A stretch of 64,000 bases of DNA, taken from contig NW_022985177.1 in assembly GCF_010093535.1 (NCBI RefSeq), forward strand, positions 1 through 64,000. Reading direction: 5' to 3'. Both the position numbers and the translations under genes were made by a program. Shown here in pieces: positions 23,707 to 36,709 of this stretch; within the stretch, counting starts at the first letter, position 1; the number at the start of each line of letters is the position of its first letter. The stretch comes from Lindgomyces ingoldianus (taxonomy: Eukaryota; Ascomycota; Dothideomycetes; Pleosporales; Lindgomycetaceae). A model generated the notes under the pieces. It saw nothing but the letters and a program-made list of their open reading frames with translations. It was not told where the DNA came from and made no database searches.

Positions 23707-26700
23707 ATGTCCCTCACTCCATCTAACCCCCGGATGATGAGCCCTTGGGGCGGCAGCGTCAAGCTCACCCCGTCCAATTCGCCGTTCGTGAAGACCACCC
23801 CGCTGCGGTCACCTATCAAGCCCAGCCGCGCCGAAGTGAACCTCTCGCTCAAGCAGGTCATTGGGACTACTGCTAGTTCGGCCAATGCCTTCGACAGCCT
23901 CCCCTCGGGCAGATGCTTTGGCTTCACCGCCGGAGCTGCTGCCGTCATTGCGACGGTCGACGCCCACCAGCAGCTCACCCAGCGATTCTACCGCGCCCGC
24001 CCCACCACCAACCCCCTCAACCCCTCATCTTCCGTCTACGGTGGCCCTTCAACCCCGACCCAAAACGAAAGTCGGAACCGAACTGCTGCCTCACTGCGCG
24101 ATGCTGGCATAGGTGCCTCGTCGCTCGCCTCCCCCGCGAACGACTGGGCGGATTCTCCCGGATGCAGGACCTGGACCGCCCGGGAAAGGATCAAAGCTGC
24201 AACTTGTGTATCATTCAGTCCAGATGGGAAATTTCTGGCTATAGGAGAGGTATGGGCCTTTTTGCCTGGTATGGATTGTACTGACTGGTTCAGACGGGAT
24301 ATAAGCCGCGTGTGCTGATATTCTCCACCGCCTCCGATGCTCCGTCCGACACTCCTCTCACCTCTCTATCCGACCACACTTTCGGCGTCCGATGCGTCGC
24401 TTTTAGCCCCGACTCGCAATATCTGGCTAGCTTGGGTTCTTCCAATGATGGCTTCTTATACATATGGAACATCAATTCCCGGACCGGGGCTGCAACACTA
24501 CATTCCAGCAACAAATGTACTAGTAACATCAATAGAATGGCTTGGATGGGGTCAAGTCTGATCACGTAAGTGCTCGTTGTCCTTTAACAGTGTCATCGTA
24601 ATAGTCGGGGTTAGCTTTCCTATTCGCATAGCAGGCGGTGTTACTTTGAGAACCCCAAGGATTGGGCTGGAATGAAGGTCATCGCTAACGGCATTATAGT
24701 GTCGGCACGAGACATGTCAAGGTTTGGCGGGTGGAAGATCCAAATTCTACACCTCGAATGTCAAGACCAAGACAGAGTGATGTCTCCTTCCTCCTCTCGA
24801 GTAGCACGCATAAAACACTACCAGGCAGAAACTGTCTCCTGGAATCCCTCCTTGAAGCAAACTTCACGAGCGTCGTTGCGGTTGCCCCATCTAAGTCCAT
24901 TGTCGCCTCTGACAAAGGAGATATATGCCTCATTGACGATACTGAAGGATCTCAGCGCTTCACCAAGGTCGCCGAGGCCGGATTTTCAGTGTCATCCATG
25001 GCCGTGGATTCAAAAGGACGACTGCACTTGGCTAGCAGCCAGGGAGGCCTGAAAACTCTGGCCATTAAAGAGATGATTGGAGTACTAACACCGCCTCCTT
25101 CGCCGCCACCTCGAGTTCAATCACCAGTGGTGTCTTTAACAACCAATTCCATCCAAGTCGAAGCCATTACGCCGCTCATTGATCATCTCGTCACCGTAGA
25201 TTCGCAGCGTTCGATTCGCTTATCACATTTATGCTCCGCTGACGACGAATCCCTAGTTGGTGATGTTGTCCAGAAGCTACCGGCCCACGGTGATTCCGTG
25301 CTGGGTGTGGCTGCGCTCACCCAGCCAAACGCCATCGATGCCTCATTTTACACCTGGTCCGCAGGAGGATCAGTCCTTTTCTGGAGCCAGGAGGGTGTCT
25401 GCAAGGATTCTTTGCAAATCACTCTTGAACAAATTGAAGGCTCTGAGGCCGATCTAAATGAGCTGAAAACCGTGAGAGTATCAGTTGGTGCGAGCTATAT
25501 TGTGACTGGTGACAAGTACGGTGTTCTCAGGCAAGTTGCTTTTCTAGTGTCCCATCCATGAGAGAATGCTAACATCGCAATAGGATAATTGACTGCAAGA
25601 CCAAGTCGAGCTTATTTGACTTCAAAGCCCACGCTAGTGACATTACCGAGATTGCTATCTTCGAGGAGAAGACGCCAGCGTATATTGCTTCTGCGGCGAG
25701 AGATCGCACGGTACAGGTTTTTACGAAGAAAGGCCACGTATGGGAATTAATGCAGACCCTTGACGAACATGTGGGTGCTGTTACCGGAATTCTCTTCTCT
25801 AGGAATGGAAGCAGACTTGTGTCCTGTTCCTCCGATCGCACCTTGGTCGTCCGCGAGTTAGTCTCACGCGAAGAGGCAGGTCAAATCATAAGTGCGTTCC
25901 TGATACTGCGGACTATCATCTTAAAAACGACTCCAGTCTCAATGACATGGGATGCCGACCAGGACGACATTCTTTTAGTATCGACGATTGACCGACAGGT
26001 TCACAAGTATGACCTGCGAAATGGCCAATCCCTCAGCACTTTCCGTGCCGCAGACACTGAAGGAGGTGATGCCGTGGTCTTGTCATCTCTAGTTCATATC
26101 CAACGTCCTCAAGGCCCGCCTTTGATCGCTGGTGTCTCAAGTACAGACAAGTCCATCCGCCTGTACGAAGAAGGGGGCACTCTCGTTGCGCGCGATTGGG
26201 GCCATACTGAGGGTGTCACCGCAATTGCTCTGGTAAAGCCACAAGATTCCGATGATGATGATGATGACGGACAGAGGTCATTAGTCACAGTTGCGGTAGA
26301 TGGTACTATTTTTATCTGGAGCCTGGAGATGAAATTCCCTTACCGGCATGATTTATCGAAGTCAGTAGATCTCTTGGGCCCGATTACTCCCACAAACTAC
26401 GACCTCCTAGCGAGTAAGCCGCCGTTGCGACGAGTTTTCTCTCAGTCAGAGCTCGCCCGTTTCCAAAGATCTCCTGATGATGACAATCAAACACCTACTG
26501 GAAGCAGATCACCAAAGTTGCGGAAAAGGCTCTCCAAATTCTCGCTGGCTCAAGCTCCAAAGCTTGATCCCTCGCCTATGCCGAGCATCCCACGGGAGCT
26601 CCGTGCATCTGGACACGGATCGCTGCGCAAATCATACAGGAACCGATCCCCTTCTCCGCCCAGTCCACGCAACAACACTATCCTCGCGAAGAAGCGCTCG

Positions 26701-27144
26701 ATGGTAGACGTCCGAACTCGTAATAAACCACCTGTAAACGAGTTTGGGAGTCTTGGGGCATCCACCGAGAGTCTTTGTCGAACCCTTCGTGCATACAGGA
26801 AAAGACTCGCGAACAGCAATGATGATCTCAGCTCTGAGCTTGTGAAAGAGGTTGAACGCGAACTTGCACAAACGGCAAGGGCGGTGGGAGAGAAGGCCAA
26901 GTCAAGAAGCGTGGATGAGACAGTCATGGTGAAGCTTTTGGACCAGTACTCAGAAAGACTTGTGAGCATGTTAGATGAGAAGATCGCTGCTAGTGTAGCA
27001 ATGAGAGTCCGAGAGAGTAGCATGTCAGAAGGGCCTGCATCACCAGCGTTGGAGCGAGAAGGAGACAGAGGGACCGAGGATTCTACCATCAGCAATACAG
27101 ACTCAGCGGAAACACGCACAACGGAGTCGCTGAACGAGAAATGA
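23707..27144 (+). CDS. WDR62/MABP1-like WD40 repeat protein
   Basis: Exons are 23707-24249, 24294-24565, 24700-25530 and 25584-27144, giving 1068 residues with closed phases. The N-terminus is a Ser/Pro-rich stretch with PLRSPIKPS. Two WD40 propellers follow, with repeats such as GVRCVAFSPDSQYLASLGSS, SLITVGTRHVKVWRV, IASAARDRTVQVF, GAVTGILFSRNGSRLVSCSS and TVAVDGTIFIWSLEM. The tail is basic/Ser-rich with a predicted helical stretch near 960-1030 (SLCRTLRAYRKRL ... LDQYSERLVSMLDEK). WDR62/MABP1 proteins are scaffolds at spindle poles and in JNK-type signalling. The fungal role is not established here. The third intron (25531-25583) has a GC donor (AG|GCAAGT), and no GT site keeps the frame. 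Confidence 0.88.
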
Positions 27145-28950
27145 GGACGAGCTTGGAGTAATCGATAATCCGGACGGACGCCGGAAGAATTTATGGATAT
27201 TGGAATATGGGGCGACCCACGGCGTGTACAGTGATGGTGTTGTGTACTCCACGGAGACACGGGAACTATTTTCATTACGACTGAATACCGGCGTCTGGGA
27301 TTGCTTTCGGTTAGCACAACATTTGTTTTGGGAGGACCTCACAGTTCTGGCGTTAAGGAACCTTTGTATTCCTCGGGTGGAGGTTGGGATTCTTTACCTG
27401 CCTGATACCTTTATGTTATCGTGTCGCCTTAGAAGATGCCTCTTCCTCTTCCTTCTTCTTCTTCTTCTACTTCTTCTTCTTCTTCGCTCCAGTACTAGAG
27501 TCAATTCATGCAAGGTTCAATCCCTGTCTTTACATCTGTCATGGGTTCCGATCCAGCCAACAAACTTGCTAAACCCTACTCATATTAAGAATTTGTATAT
27601 GCGCGCGATATGCGGCGCATTTCACGGCGCAAGGGTACCCAATAACAGATTGGGGCACAGCTGTTTGACATCTTCTCGCTCAAGCATATCCGCAGCAAGT
27701 TATCCGCGTGGAGACAAGGAAAGGTCCCGCCATCGCGTACGAGCATCATGCGAACATGTTCGAGCCGGACATAGGTATTGGCTGATGTTTAAGTTGGGGA
27801 ATCTGGGCGCTGGTTTGCCAAGCGCGGATGCCCAGTCGCTTGCGGCGAATCAGCACGGCGAAAGGGCTATGTCGAAAGGGAAGTATTGGCAAAAGTGTGG
27901 GGTGGGTGAGCGTGTGGCCATCATGGCGACATGATATACGGATGCGGGGAGCGGGGAAGACAAGCGTTGGAAGGGTGCAAGGTGCAGGTTTAGGGCTGGG
28001 CATTGTCGAAAGGAATGTTGGGTGAATGTGTATTATGAATTGGGTGTATCGAATATCAAAGTTCGATGAGGGCGAAAGTCGGGAATACCTAGGAGGTATA
28101 CTTAGCGCGGAGCCGCTCTCCACGGCACTAGCCTCGATGATATCAAATATCAAACACAGATAAATCCCTCTTGCTCAAGTATGCAGGCAAAGGGTTACCC
28201 GTGTTCCTCAACACGACGACTTTCTTCTTCAACGACGAGAATAAATCGCTCCTCGGAAGCAGTTCACCAATGCCAATGCAAGGGCAACCATCGGCTATCA
28301 AGAGCCAGCGCCTCGGGCCATGGTGCTTCCCCAAGTCCGAGACTGCGTGCGGTTTTGATCAGGCCAGATGCTTGCAAGTCTCGCGTGGTTGAGGCCGAGG
28401 CGGAGTCTTGGCCTATTCAGGGTAGGCAGTCTAAGTGAATGACTATGGGGTACCGGATCGCAGCCTGGAGAAATGGCAATGAAGATCGTGATGCTTTTCC
28501 TTGACGAACCTTGGAAGGTTTTATATGGACTGATGATAAGGCCACGCTGCAGTCGTGTAGTCATGCACTGCTGGACTTGCAGTTTCGGGTTGCGAGCGCT
28601 GCACTGTGTGGCTTGCTGATTGCTGGAACGGGCATGCAGGTACTTGCATTGAGCTACACAACTTGAGAACTACGGATCCCGAATGGCTCTAGCCGCCTGT
28701 TGCTCTGTAACCTCGTTCATCCAGACACAGACAGAGCACAGAGTTCCGCTGACCAGAACCCGCCCGGCTGCAGTATCCCTCATTTCCAGATCCGGCGCCC
28801 AGTTTCAGCAGCTTCAAGCCTTCAACATCATACTTCACCACGCAGCTGCCCGATCAACAAAGATTCAAGACATGCTTTTAGAGGGTAGACAGCATCAGTG
28901 GACAGATCAGCAGCCACCGGCTTTCCTTTAACAATGGCCGCGGTACGGGT
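27145..28950. other. Intergenic between WD40 gene and facA
   Basis: No gene is supported. Several 70-240-codon frames occur on both strands but are low-complexity or mutually overlapping. It holds the microsatellite at 27441. Confidence 0.5.
27441..27486. repeat. (CTT)n microsatellite
   Basis: Imperfect CTT/TTC trinucleotide run of about 15 units in the 3' flank of the WD40 gene. Confidence 0.85.
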
Positions 28951-28956
28951 CTGTGG

Positions 28957-29531
28957 CCCCGGACTAATGGGACTTTCTTCATCACAGGGCCCCGCCAAGA
29001 GCAGCGTAAGTGGCCCCCCGGCGATGAGGTGCGTGGAAAGCGGACCACTGCGTGGGCCCAGACAAAGAACTTCGCAGCACAGCCGTTCGTCATTTTCCCT
29101 TCTCCCCGCAGCAGCGACACATGCGCCTGGACGGGCACGAGGCGTGGACGAACCGGTACGGCGAGCGGCTTTTCTCAAATTTCGGCGCGCGGGAAGCTAC
29201 CCTTGAAGACATCATAAGAGCAGCCAGACGCCCCATTATTGCTTTACCCTACCCGTACCAATAATCCCACTGTTGTCTCCCTCACTTGTTGCGTCGTTGC
29301 GTTACTGTACCTCTTCCATAGCCTCGCCCCGAGACTGCCTCCCTCGCCAGGCAGCTGTTCTCCGAGACGCGAGCAGCTTCAATACCTGTGCAATCAATCT
29401 CATCCTCCGAGCCCTTTACCCGGAATTGAGACATATATCTTCACAGGACCCATCCTCTGCTCCGTCTACACAGCAAAAGAGCGCCGCAATCCTGCATTCC
29501 TACAGCTCTGCTCTGGCAACCCTCTCCCCGC
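28957..29531. promoter_or_regulatory. Cluster of CreA-consensus motifs upstream of facA
   Basis: Five matches to the CreA carbon-repressor consensus SYGGRG, all in reverse-complement form, lie at 28957 (CCCCGG), 28990 (CCCCGC), 29016 (CCCCGG), 29104 (CCCCGC) and 29526 (CCCCGC). Two of them are only 26 bp apart. Carbon repression of acetyl-CoA synthetase genes is known in Aspergillus. Action here is inferred from motif and position. The motif is short and the region GC-rich, so some matches may be chance. Confidence 0.4.
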
Positions 29532-29578
29532 AGCTCTGACCGTGCCCCTCTTGGCTGAATACATCCACGAACACAGAC

Positions 29579-32025
29579 ATGTCTGAAGGCGCCGTCAAAC
29601 CTGCAAACCCCGTGGTGGCAGAGGCCCACGAGGTCGACACTTTCCACGTCCCCAAGGCTTTCTATGAGTAAGTTGCGACTTTTCGTTGCATCATAGCCAG
29701 CAATCATGACAGCTGCCATTGTCCCAAGCTCTGAGCGAAAGCGCGGCAGAGCGGGGTAAACCCCGCGACGCCCAACGTCCCTGGGAAGCCCGTATCGCAA
29801 TCAGCCACCCCCAGAGTCCGAAAGAAATGAAAAGGGCGCTAACAAATGACCTCACAGGAAGCATCCACACACAAAACCGCATCTTGATGGCCTCGAACAC
29901 TACCAGCAATTGTACAAAGAGTCTATCCAGGAACCCAACAAGTTCTGGGGTCGTCTGGCCCGTGAAATGCTCACGTGGGAACGCGATTTCCAGACCGTGC
30001 ATGCTGGCAGCTTCGAGGGTGGCGACAATGCCTGGTTTGTTGAAGGCAGACTAAATGCCAGTTACAATTGCATTGACCGCCATGCTTTCAAAAACCCTGA
30101 TAAGCCGGCTATTATCTACGAGGCTGATGAGGCCGGCGATGGCCGCACCATCAGCTATGCAGAGCTCCTCCGCGAGGTCTCAAAGCTGGCCTACACGCTC
30201 AAGGAGATGGGTGTCAAGAAGGGTGATACTGTTGCTATCTATCTACCCATGATTCCAGAAGCAGTTATTTCGCTAATGGCCTGTGCGCGTATCGGCGCTG
30301 TTCACTCAGTCGTCTTCGCCGGTTTCTCCTCCGACTCCCTCCGTGACCGCATTATTGATGCCGAATCCAAGGTCGTCATTACTACGGATGAAGGTAAGCG
30401 CGGCGGAAAGGTCATTGGTACGAAGAAGATTGTCGACGAAGCTCTGAAGCAGTGCCCTGATGTTACCCACTGTCTGGTGTATAAGCGCACTGGCGCGGAT
30501 GTTCCCTGGACCAAGGGACGAGACCTGTGGTGGCATGAAGAGGTCGACAAGTACCCTGCCTACATTGCCCCCGAATCCATGAACTCCGAGGACCCGCTCT
30601 TCTTGCTCTACACATCTGGTTCAACCGGTAAGCCCAAGGGTGTCATGCACACGACCGGTGGCTACCTGATTGGAGCCGCAGCGACTGGAAAATACGTCTT
30701 TGATATCCATGACAAGGACATCTTCTTCTGTGGTGGTGATGTGGGTTGGATTACTGGTCACACCTATGTCGTATACGCCCCGCTGCTGCTTGGTGTTGCC
30801 ACTGTTGTCTTCGAGGGAACTCCTGCGTACCCCAACTTCTCGCGCTACTGGGATATCGTTGACAAGTATAACGTCAGCCAATTCTATGTCGCGCCCACTG
30901 CTCTGCGGTTACTGAAGCGCGCTGGTGACCAGCATGTTAAGCACGAGATGAAGAATCTCAGGATTCTAGGATCTGTGGGTGAGCCGATTGCTGCTGAGGT
31001 CTGGAAGTGGTACTTTGAGATTGTAGGAAAGGAGGAAGCACATGTTGTTGACGTGAGTAAAGTCGGAGTTCCTATGAGAACGAAAGGGGATGCTGATGAT
31101 TGCAGACATACTGGCAAACCGAGACTGGTTCCCACGTTATCACGCCACTCGGCGGTGTTACGCCAACGAAGCCGGGATCTGCCTCCCTTCCCTTCTTCGG
31201 CATCGAGCCTGCCATCATTGACCCCGTATCAGGCGACGAAATTCACGGAAACGATGTCGAGGGCGTGCTAGCATTCAAGCAGCCATGGCCAAGCATGGCC
31301 CGAACAGTCTGGGGAGCACACAAGAGGTATATGGACACATACCTGAACGTGTACAAGGGATATTACGTGAGTAACCCAGAGACCATGGAGTTAAGACATA
31401 TGCTGACGTCTACAGTTCACTGGAGACGGTGCTGGGCGTGACCACGAGGGTTACTACTGGATCCGGGGTCGTGTGGATGATGTTGTCAACGTTTCTGGGC
31501 ACAGGCTGTCAACCGCAGAAATCGAAGCCGCGCTCATTGAGCATCGTATGTCAACCCCAATGCGGACGCTTGGATAAGATGACTGATAATTGCATAGATT
31601 CCGTCGCCGAAGCTGCGGTCGTGGGTGTGCACGACGAACTGACCGGCCAGGCCGTGAACGCCTTCGTGTCGTTGAAAGACGGAAATGGGACCAGTGATCA
31701 GACAAAGAAGGATTTGATCCTCCAAGTCCGAAAGTCGATTGGCCCCTTCGCAGCACCGAAGGCGATTTATGTAGTTCCAGATCTGCCCAAGACGCGATCA
31801 GGAAAGATCATGCGTCGTATCCTGCGAAAGATCTTGGCAGGTGAGGAGGACCAGCTGGGCGATGTCACAACAGTAAGCAAGCCTTGGATTTTTTCTTCAG
31901 CGCTGCTCGTGGTGGTGTTGGTGACGCGTCTTGCCAAGAGCGGAGGCTAACATTTGCGGCAGCTCTCGGATCCTTCGGTTGTCGACAAGATAATTGATGT
32001 GGTGCACACTGCCAAGAAGAAGTAG
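29579..32025 (+). CDS. facA: Acetyl-coenzyme A synthetase
   Basis: Exons are 29579-29667, 29858-31052, 31106-31366, 31416-31545, 31598-31872 and 31963-32025, giving 670 residues, the length of Aspergillus FacA. It converts acetate, ATP and CoA to acetyl-CoA via acetyl-AMP. The N-terminal [19 protein letters not shown] is characteristic of the fungal enzyme. The ATP loop [13 protein letters not shown] is at about 280, the YWQTETG motif (A5) follows exon 3's start, [15 protein letters not shown] marks the hinge, and RSGKIMRR carries the catalytic, acetylation-prone lysine near 627. It ends in AKKK and lacks an obvious targeting signal, so cytosolic/nuclear. The 190-nt first intron is the longest. 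The upstream CreA-like cluster suits glucose repression. Confidence 0.97.
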
Positions 32026-32738
32026 ACGTGGCGTGGGACTCACCATGTAAGATGGGTGGAGGGTAGGTTTGGAATGCGGGCAAATATTGAGGTACCCAGC
32101 GAAGCAATGATGGAAACAAATTCTTGGACTTCAGGCGGCTGTAAGGCATCTTTGTATCCGTGAGCTGAGAGGAGTCGGGCGCACGCTGGCTTCGGCAAGT
32201 GTTTTGACTGGATGAGACAAGACTGGTGCTGAAGACACGGGACCCTTTTTCTACGCTGCGGCTGTTTTTAGTAATTAACTATATCCTGAATGAAGGTTCT
32301 TTGTTTGTACCAAGCCGACCCAGGCGTGCAGGTGTCGAAGGTGTCACACAGACGCTTCAACAGGCCCAGATGCCACAATGCCAATGGACTAAATGTGCGT
32401 TTGACGCTTGTGCTCGCGAAGAACAGCGAAAGTGACGAGTGAGCTCAGAGGGAGGCGTCTCATTGGCGTTACAGAGTGGATAATGTTGCCCAGTGCGCCG
32501 TTTCTCCGCCAGCCTGCGCCAAGGGCCTTCGCTGGGGGGGGGCTGAGCCTGCAGCGATTACGACGGGACTTTGGCCTCTCATCAACCTCCGCTCTTCTTG
32601 ATTACACCAGCGCTACTTCCATACCGGCCTGCACAATAATACACATCTATGTCACTCGCTGCGCTGCCCCGCCGGTAACTCCTCTCGCTTTCCTGCTGCC
32701 CTGCGAACCTTCTCCTCGACGGGGAGTTTGCCTCCGTT
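32026..32738. other. Intergenic between facA and the ADAM gene
   Basis: No gene is seen. The final 150 bases are C/T-rich, like a 5' leader. Confidence 0.5.
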
Positions 32739-35253
32739 ATGTTAATCTCGCGGGCCTTCACTGCCGTCGCTGCGATTGCTTCCGTCGCACTTATCAGCGC
32801 ATCTTCGACCGCGCGAAACCCGCTCAAGACCCTAGGACTCGCGAAGAACCCATCCATCCTCACCCAGAACCACCGCGTGACGGCACTGTCGACATTCGAT
32901 GTAGTCTTCGACTTCTCCAGCACCCGCATAAGGCTAAGCCTAGAGCCGAACCACGACATTTTCGTCGACGGAGCCAAGGTGCAGTATCTTGGGGCGGATG
33001 GCCGCATCACCAAGGAGGAGCCGCTGAACCGGCTAGAGCACAAGGTGTTCAAGGGGAAAACGTGGTTGAAGAGAGGGGACCGCTGGGACAATGTGGGGTG
33101 GGCCCGCATCACCATCCGCAGGGACGGCGTGGACCCACTGTTTGAGGGCGCCTTCACTGTGGACCACGACCATCACCACGTACAGCTTTCTTCGAATTAT
33201 AAACAGACACGCCATGATTTGGACCCGAACATCGATTTGCGGGACGACGAGTTCATGGTGGTGTTCAGGGACTCCGATATCTCTAATGAGCAGGAGCACT
33301 CGGAGTTGAAGAAGAGGGGGGAGCATTTAAGCTGTCAGAGCGACTCGCTGGAGTTTAATATGATGCCCGAACACCCCATCTATGCAAGCATGCTGCGGCG
33401 AGAGGATGGCTTCTGGACCGCCCCGATTTCATCGCTGATGGGCAAGCGACAGCTGGACAACTCTCCCGGAGGAGGCAATGGCGCAGGAGTCAACCTTGTC
33501 TCGTCGATTGGCAGCACCGTCGGCTGTCCTGGGACTCGCAAGGTCGCCCTCGTCGGCGTCGCCACCGACTGCACATACACTGCCCAGTTCAATTCGTCCG
33601 AGTCGACGCGCCAGAATGTTATCAATCAAATGAACACAGCATCAAGTCTTTTCGAGAGCACTTTCAACATCTCGCTTGGTCTCGCCAACCTGGTCGTGAC
33701 GGAAAAGGATTGTCCTACTTCCCCGAACGCAGCGACGCCGTGGAACCAGGCATGCAATAGTAATGTCGAAATCCAGGCGCGGTTGAACCTTTTCTCGGCG
33801 TGGAGAGGCCAGCAAAAGGATTCCAATTCGCACTGGACCCTTCTGAGTACTTGTAATACCGGTTCTGCGGTGGGCTTGGCGTGGCTCGGACAGGTCTGCA
33901 CGACCGGATCTCAAGGCTCTAATTCGTCAGACGGTAACGCAGAAACCGTAGCTGGAGCTAATGTGGTAGTGCGGACGTCGACGGAATGGCAGGTCATTGC
34001 GTAAGTTCTCTCCGAGAGGTACTGTTTCGCCTACTTATACATCTTCAGCCACGAAACCGGCCACACTTTCGGTGCGGTCCACGACTGCACTGCGAACACA
34101 TGCCGAGACCAGAATACCGTAAATTCCCAGCAATGCTGCCCTCTCAGCTCCACCACCTGCGATGCTGGGGAACAATTCATTATGAACCCTTCCACGGCAC
34201 AGGGCATTACCCGATTCTCCGCTTGTTCCATTGGTAACATCTGCTCTGCCATGGGACGCAATAGTGTCAAGACTACCTGCCTTACCAACAACAAGGGCGT
34301 CACCACCATCTCTGGTCAACAGTGCGGCAACGGAATCGTCGAAGAGGGCGAAGACTGTGATTGTGGTGGCACAGAGGGTTGCGGTAGCAACGCTTGCTGT
34401 GATGCTAAGACATGCAAATTCAAATCCGGCGCCGTCTGCGATGACTCGAACGAAGACTGCTGCAAAAACTGCCAGCTTGCGTCCGCGAGCACTGTCTGTC
34501 GTTCTAGTTCCAGTAAATGCGACCCCGAAGAGAAGTGTACAGGCACCTCACCTTATTGTCCTACGGATAAAACAAATCCCGATGGTAGTGACTGCGGAAA
34601 CGGTCTAAAGTGTGCGAGCGGACAATGCACGTCACGAGACCAGCAGTGCAAGACTGTTATGGGAAGTTACACACAGGGCAATGACACATATGCTTGCGAC
34701 AATAGCAACTGTATGCTCAGCTGCGCAAGTCCGGAATTCGGACGGGGAGTGTGCTACGGTCTGCAGCAGAACTTTTTGGATGGTACTCCCTGCACTGGGG
34801 GTGGCAAATGTCAAAATGTAAGATTCTAATCGTACACACGTTCTAGATCTGATTTTAATCCTACTCTAGGGGCGATGTTCAGGCGCTTCAATAGGCGTAG
34901 AAGTCAAGTCCTGGATCGATGATCACAAACCCCTCGTCATCGGTATCGCATCCGCTATCGGCGGCCTCCTTCTCCTCTCCATCCTCGGGTGCTGTTGGCG
35001 GTGCTTCAGACGCAGAAAGACGAGAAAGATCTATGCCCAAAGCATGCCATATCGTACCATGCCTCCGCAATTCCCTCCCAGTGGCGGCTACCGCCGTTCA
35101 AGAAGCGGCGGCAGGAGAAATGGTGGCCCGCAAAGCCCGAATGGCAGTGGCGGTCCATTGATGACTGAGAACGGTCCACCTAGGTGGCAGGGAAATCCAG
35201 TTCGTCCTCCACCGCCAATGTTCCAGCGAATTTCAAGCGTGCGGTATGCATAG
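32739..35253 (+). CDS. ADAM family metalloprotease-disintegrin, type I membrane protein
   Basis: Exons are 32739-34000, 34049-34817 and 34870-35253, giving 804 residues. A signal peptide covers 1-21. A prodomain reaches about residue 240 and includes a KR site before the catalytic domain. The reprolysin-type zinc site HETGHTFGAVHD is at 422-433, with a Met-turn at FIMNPST near 466. From about 513 the disintegrin domain (CGNGIVEEGEDCDCGG) and a Cys-rich region run to about 680. A transmembrane helix (LVIGIASAIGGLLLLSILG) lies at about 698-716, then a Pro/Arg-rich cytosolic tail. ADAMs shed ectodomains of surface proteins. Fungal members (ADM-A/ADM-B in Aspergillus) are known but their substrates are mostly unclear. 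All catalytic residues are intact. Confidence 0.93.
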
Positions 35254-35990
35254 TTCCGCATCGAACCCCTAGAAATATCTGTTCTGTTGTATTTTGTTTT
35301 GTTTTTTTGAGTGTTTATTTTCGCACCGAATATCACTTGCATTGGCCTATGGAACTGGGGAAAACACTCCTTGGTATTGATGAAAAATACCCTTTACGAT
35401 CATTGCGCGGGGAAAGACATGGCGTTTTTCTTGGAGCTACATCATTTTATCACCGACCGGGGATAGATCGGCATTTTGGAAATATTCGTTTAGCTTTTGC
35501 ATGGCGTTAAGGTACCATGGATGGCATACTGGCTCTCCAGTTTTGCATTGGAGTGGAAAGGGAGGACTACCTCGCCTGAGACAAGCAGAGGACGAGTGAA
35601 GAGAGATAGAGGGAACGGGTTTTAGGTGGACATGTATGTCTGGGTGGTGTATACGAGCTATTGTATTCTGTGTAGATCTGATACAGACTGCAAAGGAGCG
35701 ATGTAGTGTATAGCATAGGAATGGATATCTTCGTACGTTTGGTGGTATGTTTTTCCTGGTTAAGAAAAATTACATCCACCAGGCCGTTTTCACAGTTGTG
35801 GGTAGGCATCTGAACAATAACACGCTGTCTAGTTACTTAACTCGGTCCTTTTATTCGACTCATTAACTTGGCTACGTACTTGTGAGTGCTTTTACACAAT
35901 GCCGCACACATACTCTAACATGTACTGATCTTGAGGGTGAATTTTCGTACGTTGAGATGGATTTCGATGGATTTCGATTTCACATCTGCA

Positions 35991-36290
35991 TATCTACTTT
36001 CACGCATGTACATTAATTTTTACCTCGACTCTTTTCCTTCTACTTACAGCCTCCTACTTTCAGGTAGACTATCCTACTTTCATGTCTGCCTCATTACTTT
36101 CGCGTACACTTCCTACTTCTACATTCACCCCTCTTCCTTTTCGTTCGCCTCTCTGCCTTCACATTTACAAAAGTCTTGTCACCCCAGCTTCAGTGCCTAC
36201 CTCCCTACTCCCTTCCGCCCTCACGTCCACTCCCCTGCTTTCACGTTCTCCCCCTGCTTTCACTTACGCTTCCTGCTTTTCATATTCGCC
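35991..36290. repeat. Degenerate CTACTTTCA array
   Basis: At least nine spaced variants of CCTRCTTTCAYRT occur on the + strand: near 35994 (CTACTTTCACGC), 36053, 36074, 36097, 36112, 36156, 36236, 36253 and 36272. Spacing is irregular (about 15-80 bp). The + strand is almost pure pyrimidine between them. It could be a decayed minisatellite. Confidence 0.5.
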
Positions 36291-36709
36291 CCCATATTTA
36301 TAACTTCTGTTGCAACGAACTGGCTCGCAATTTGAATCATGTGATGAATCAGTTTTTGTGAAGTGTCCACTGTCCGCAGTATTGGATGGTTCTCTGAAGA
36401 GTCAGCTTTTTGAAGGAAACCTCAACACCTTCGAAATGCTGCCCACGACTAGCTAACTTAGAAGTATTGTTCGAAAGGTTCAGCCGCACTTGGGGCTCGA
36501 TGTAACATCTATCTTGTCTACGGAAGAGACTTTTGCAAAGAAGAGCGGTGTATGGTGGAAAAGGAACCTCGCAGAGGTTCATTTGACGTGTTAAAACACG
36601 AATGGTTCTCAGTCTGGTGTGCCAACAGCCACTGACCTCCTCACCCAGGGTATGAAAAGAAATTTTTGGTCCAAATGTCTGCCCAAAACCCCGGATCAAG
36701 AAGCCCACA

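Noticed and set aside
27200..27934. 244-codon frame after the WD40 gene
   Set aside because: Contains the CTT microsatellite translation and no protein-like pattern; it lies in the 3' flank.
28828..29206. Overlapping frames on both strands upstream of facA
   Set aside because: GC-rich promoter sequence, no motif and no support for either strand.
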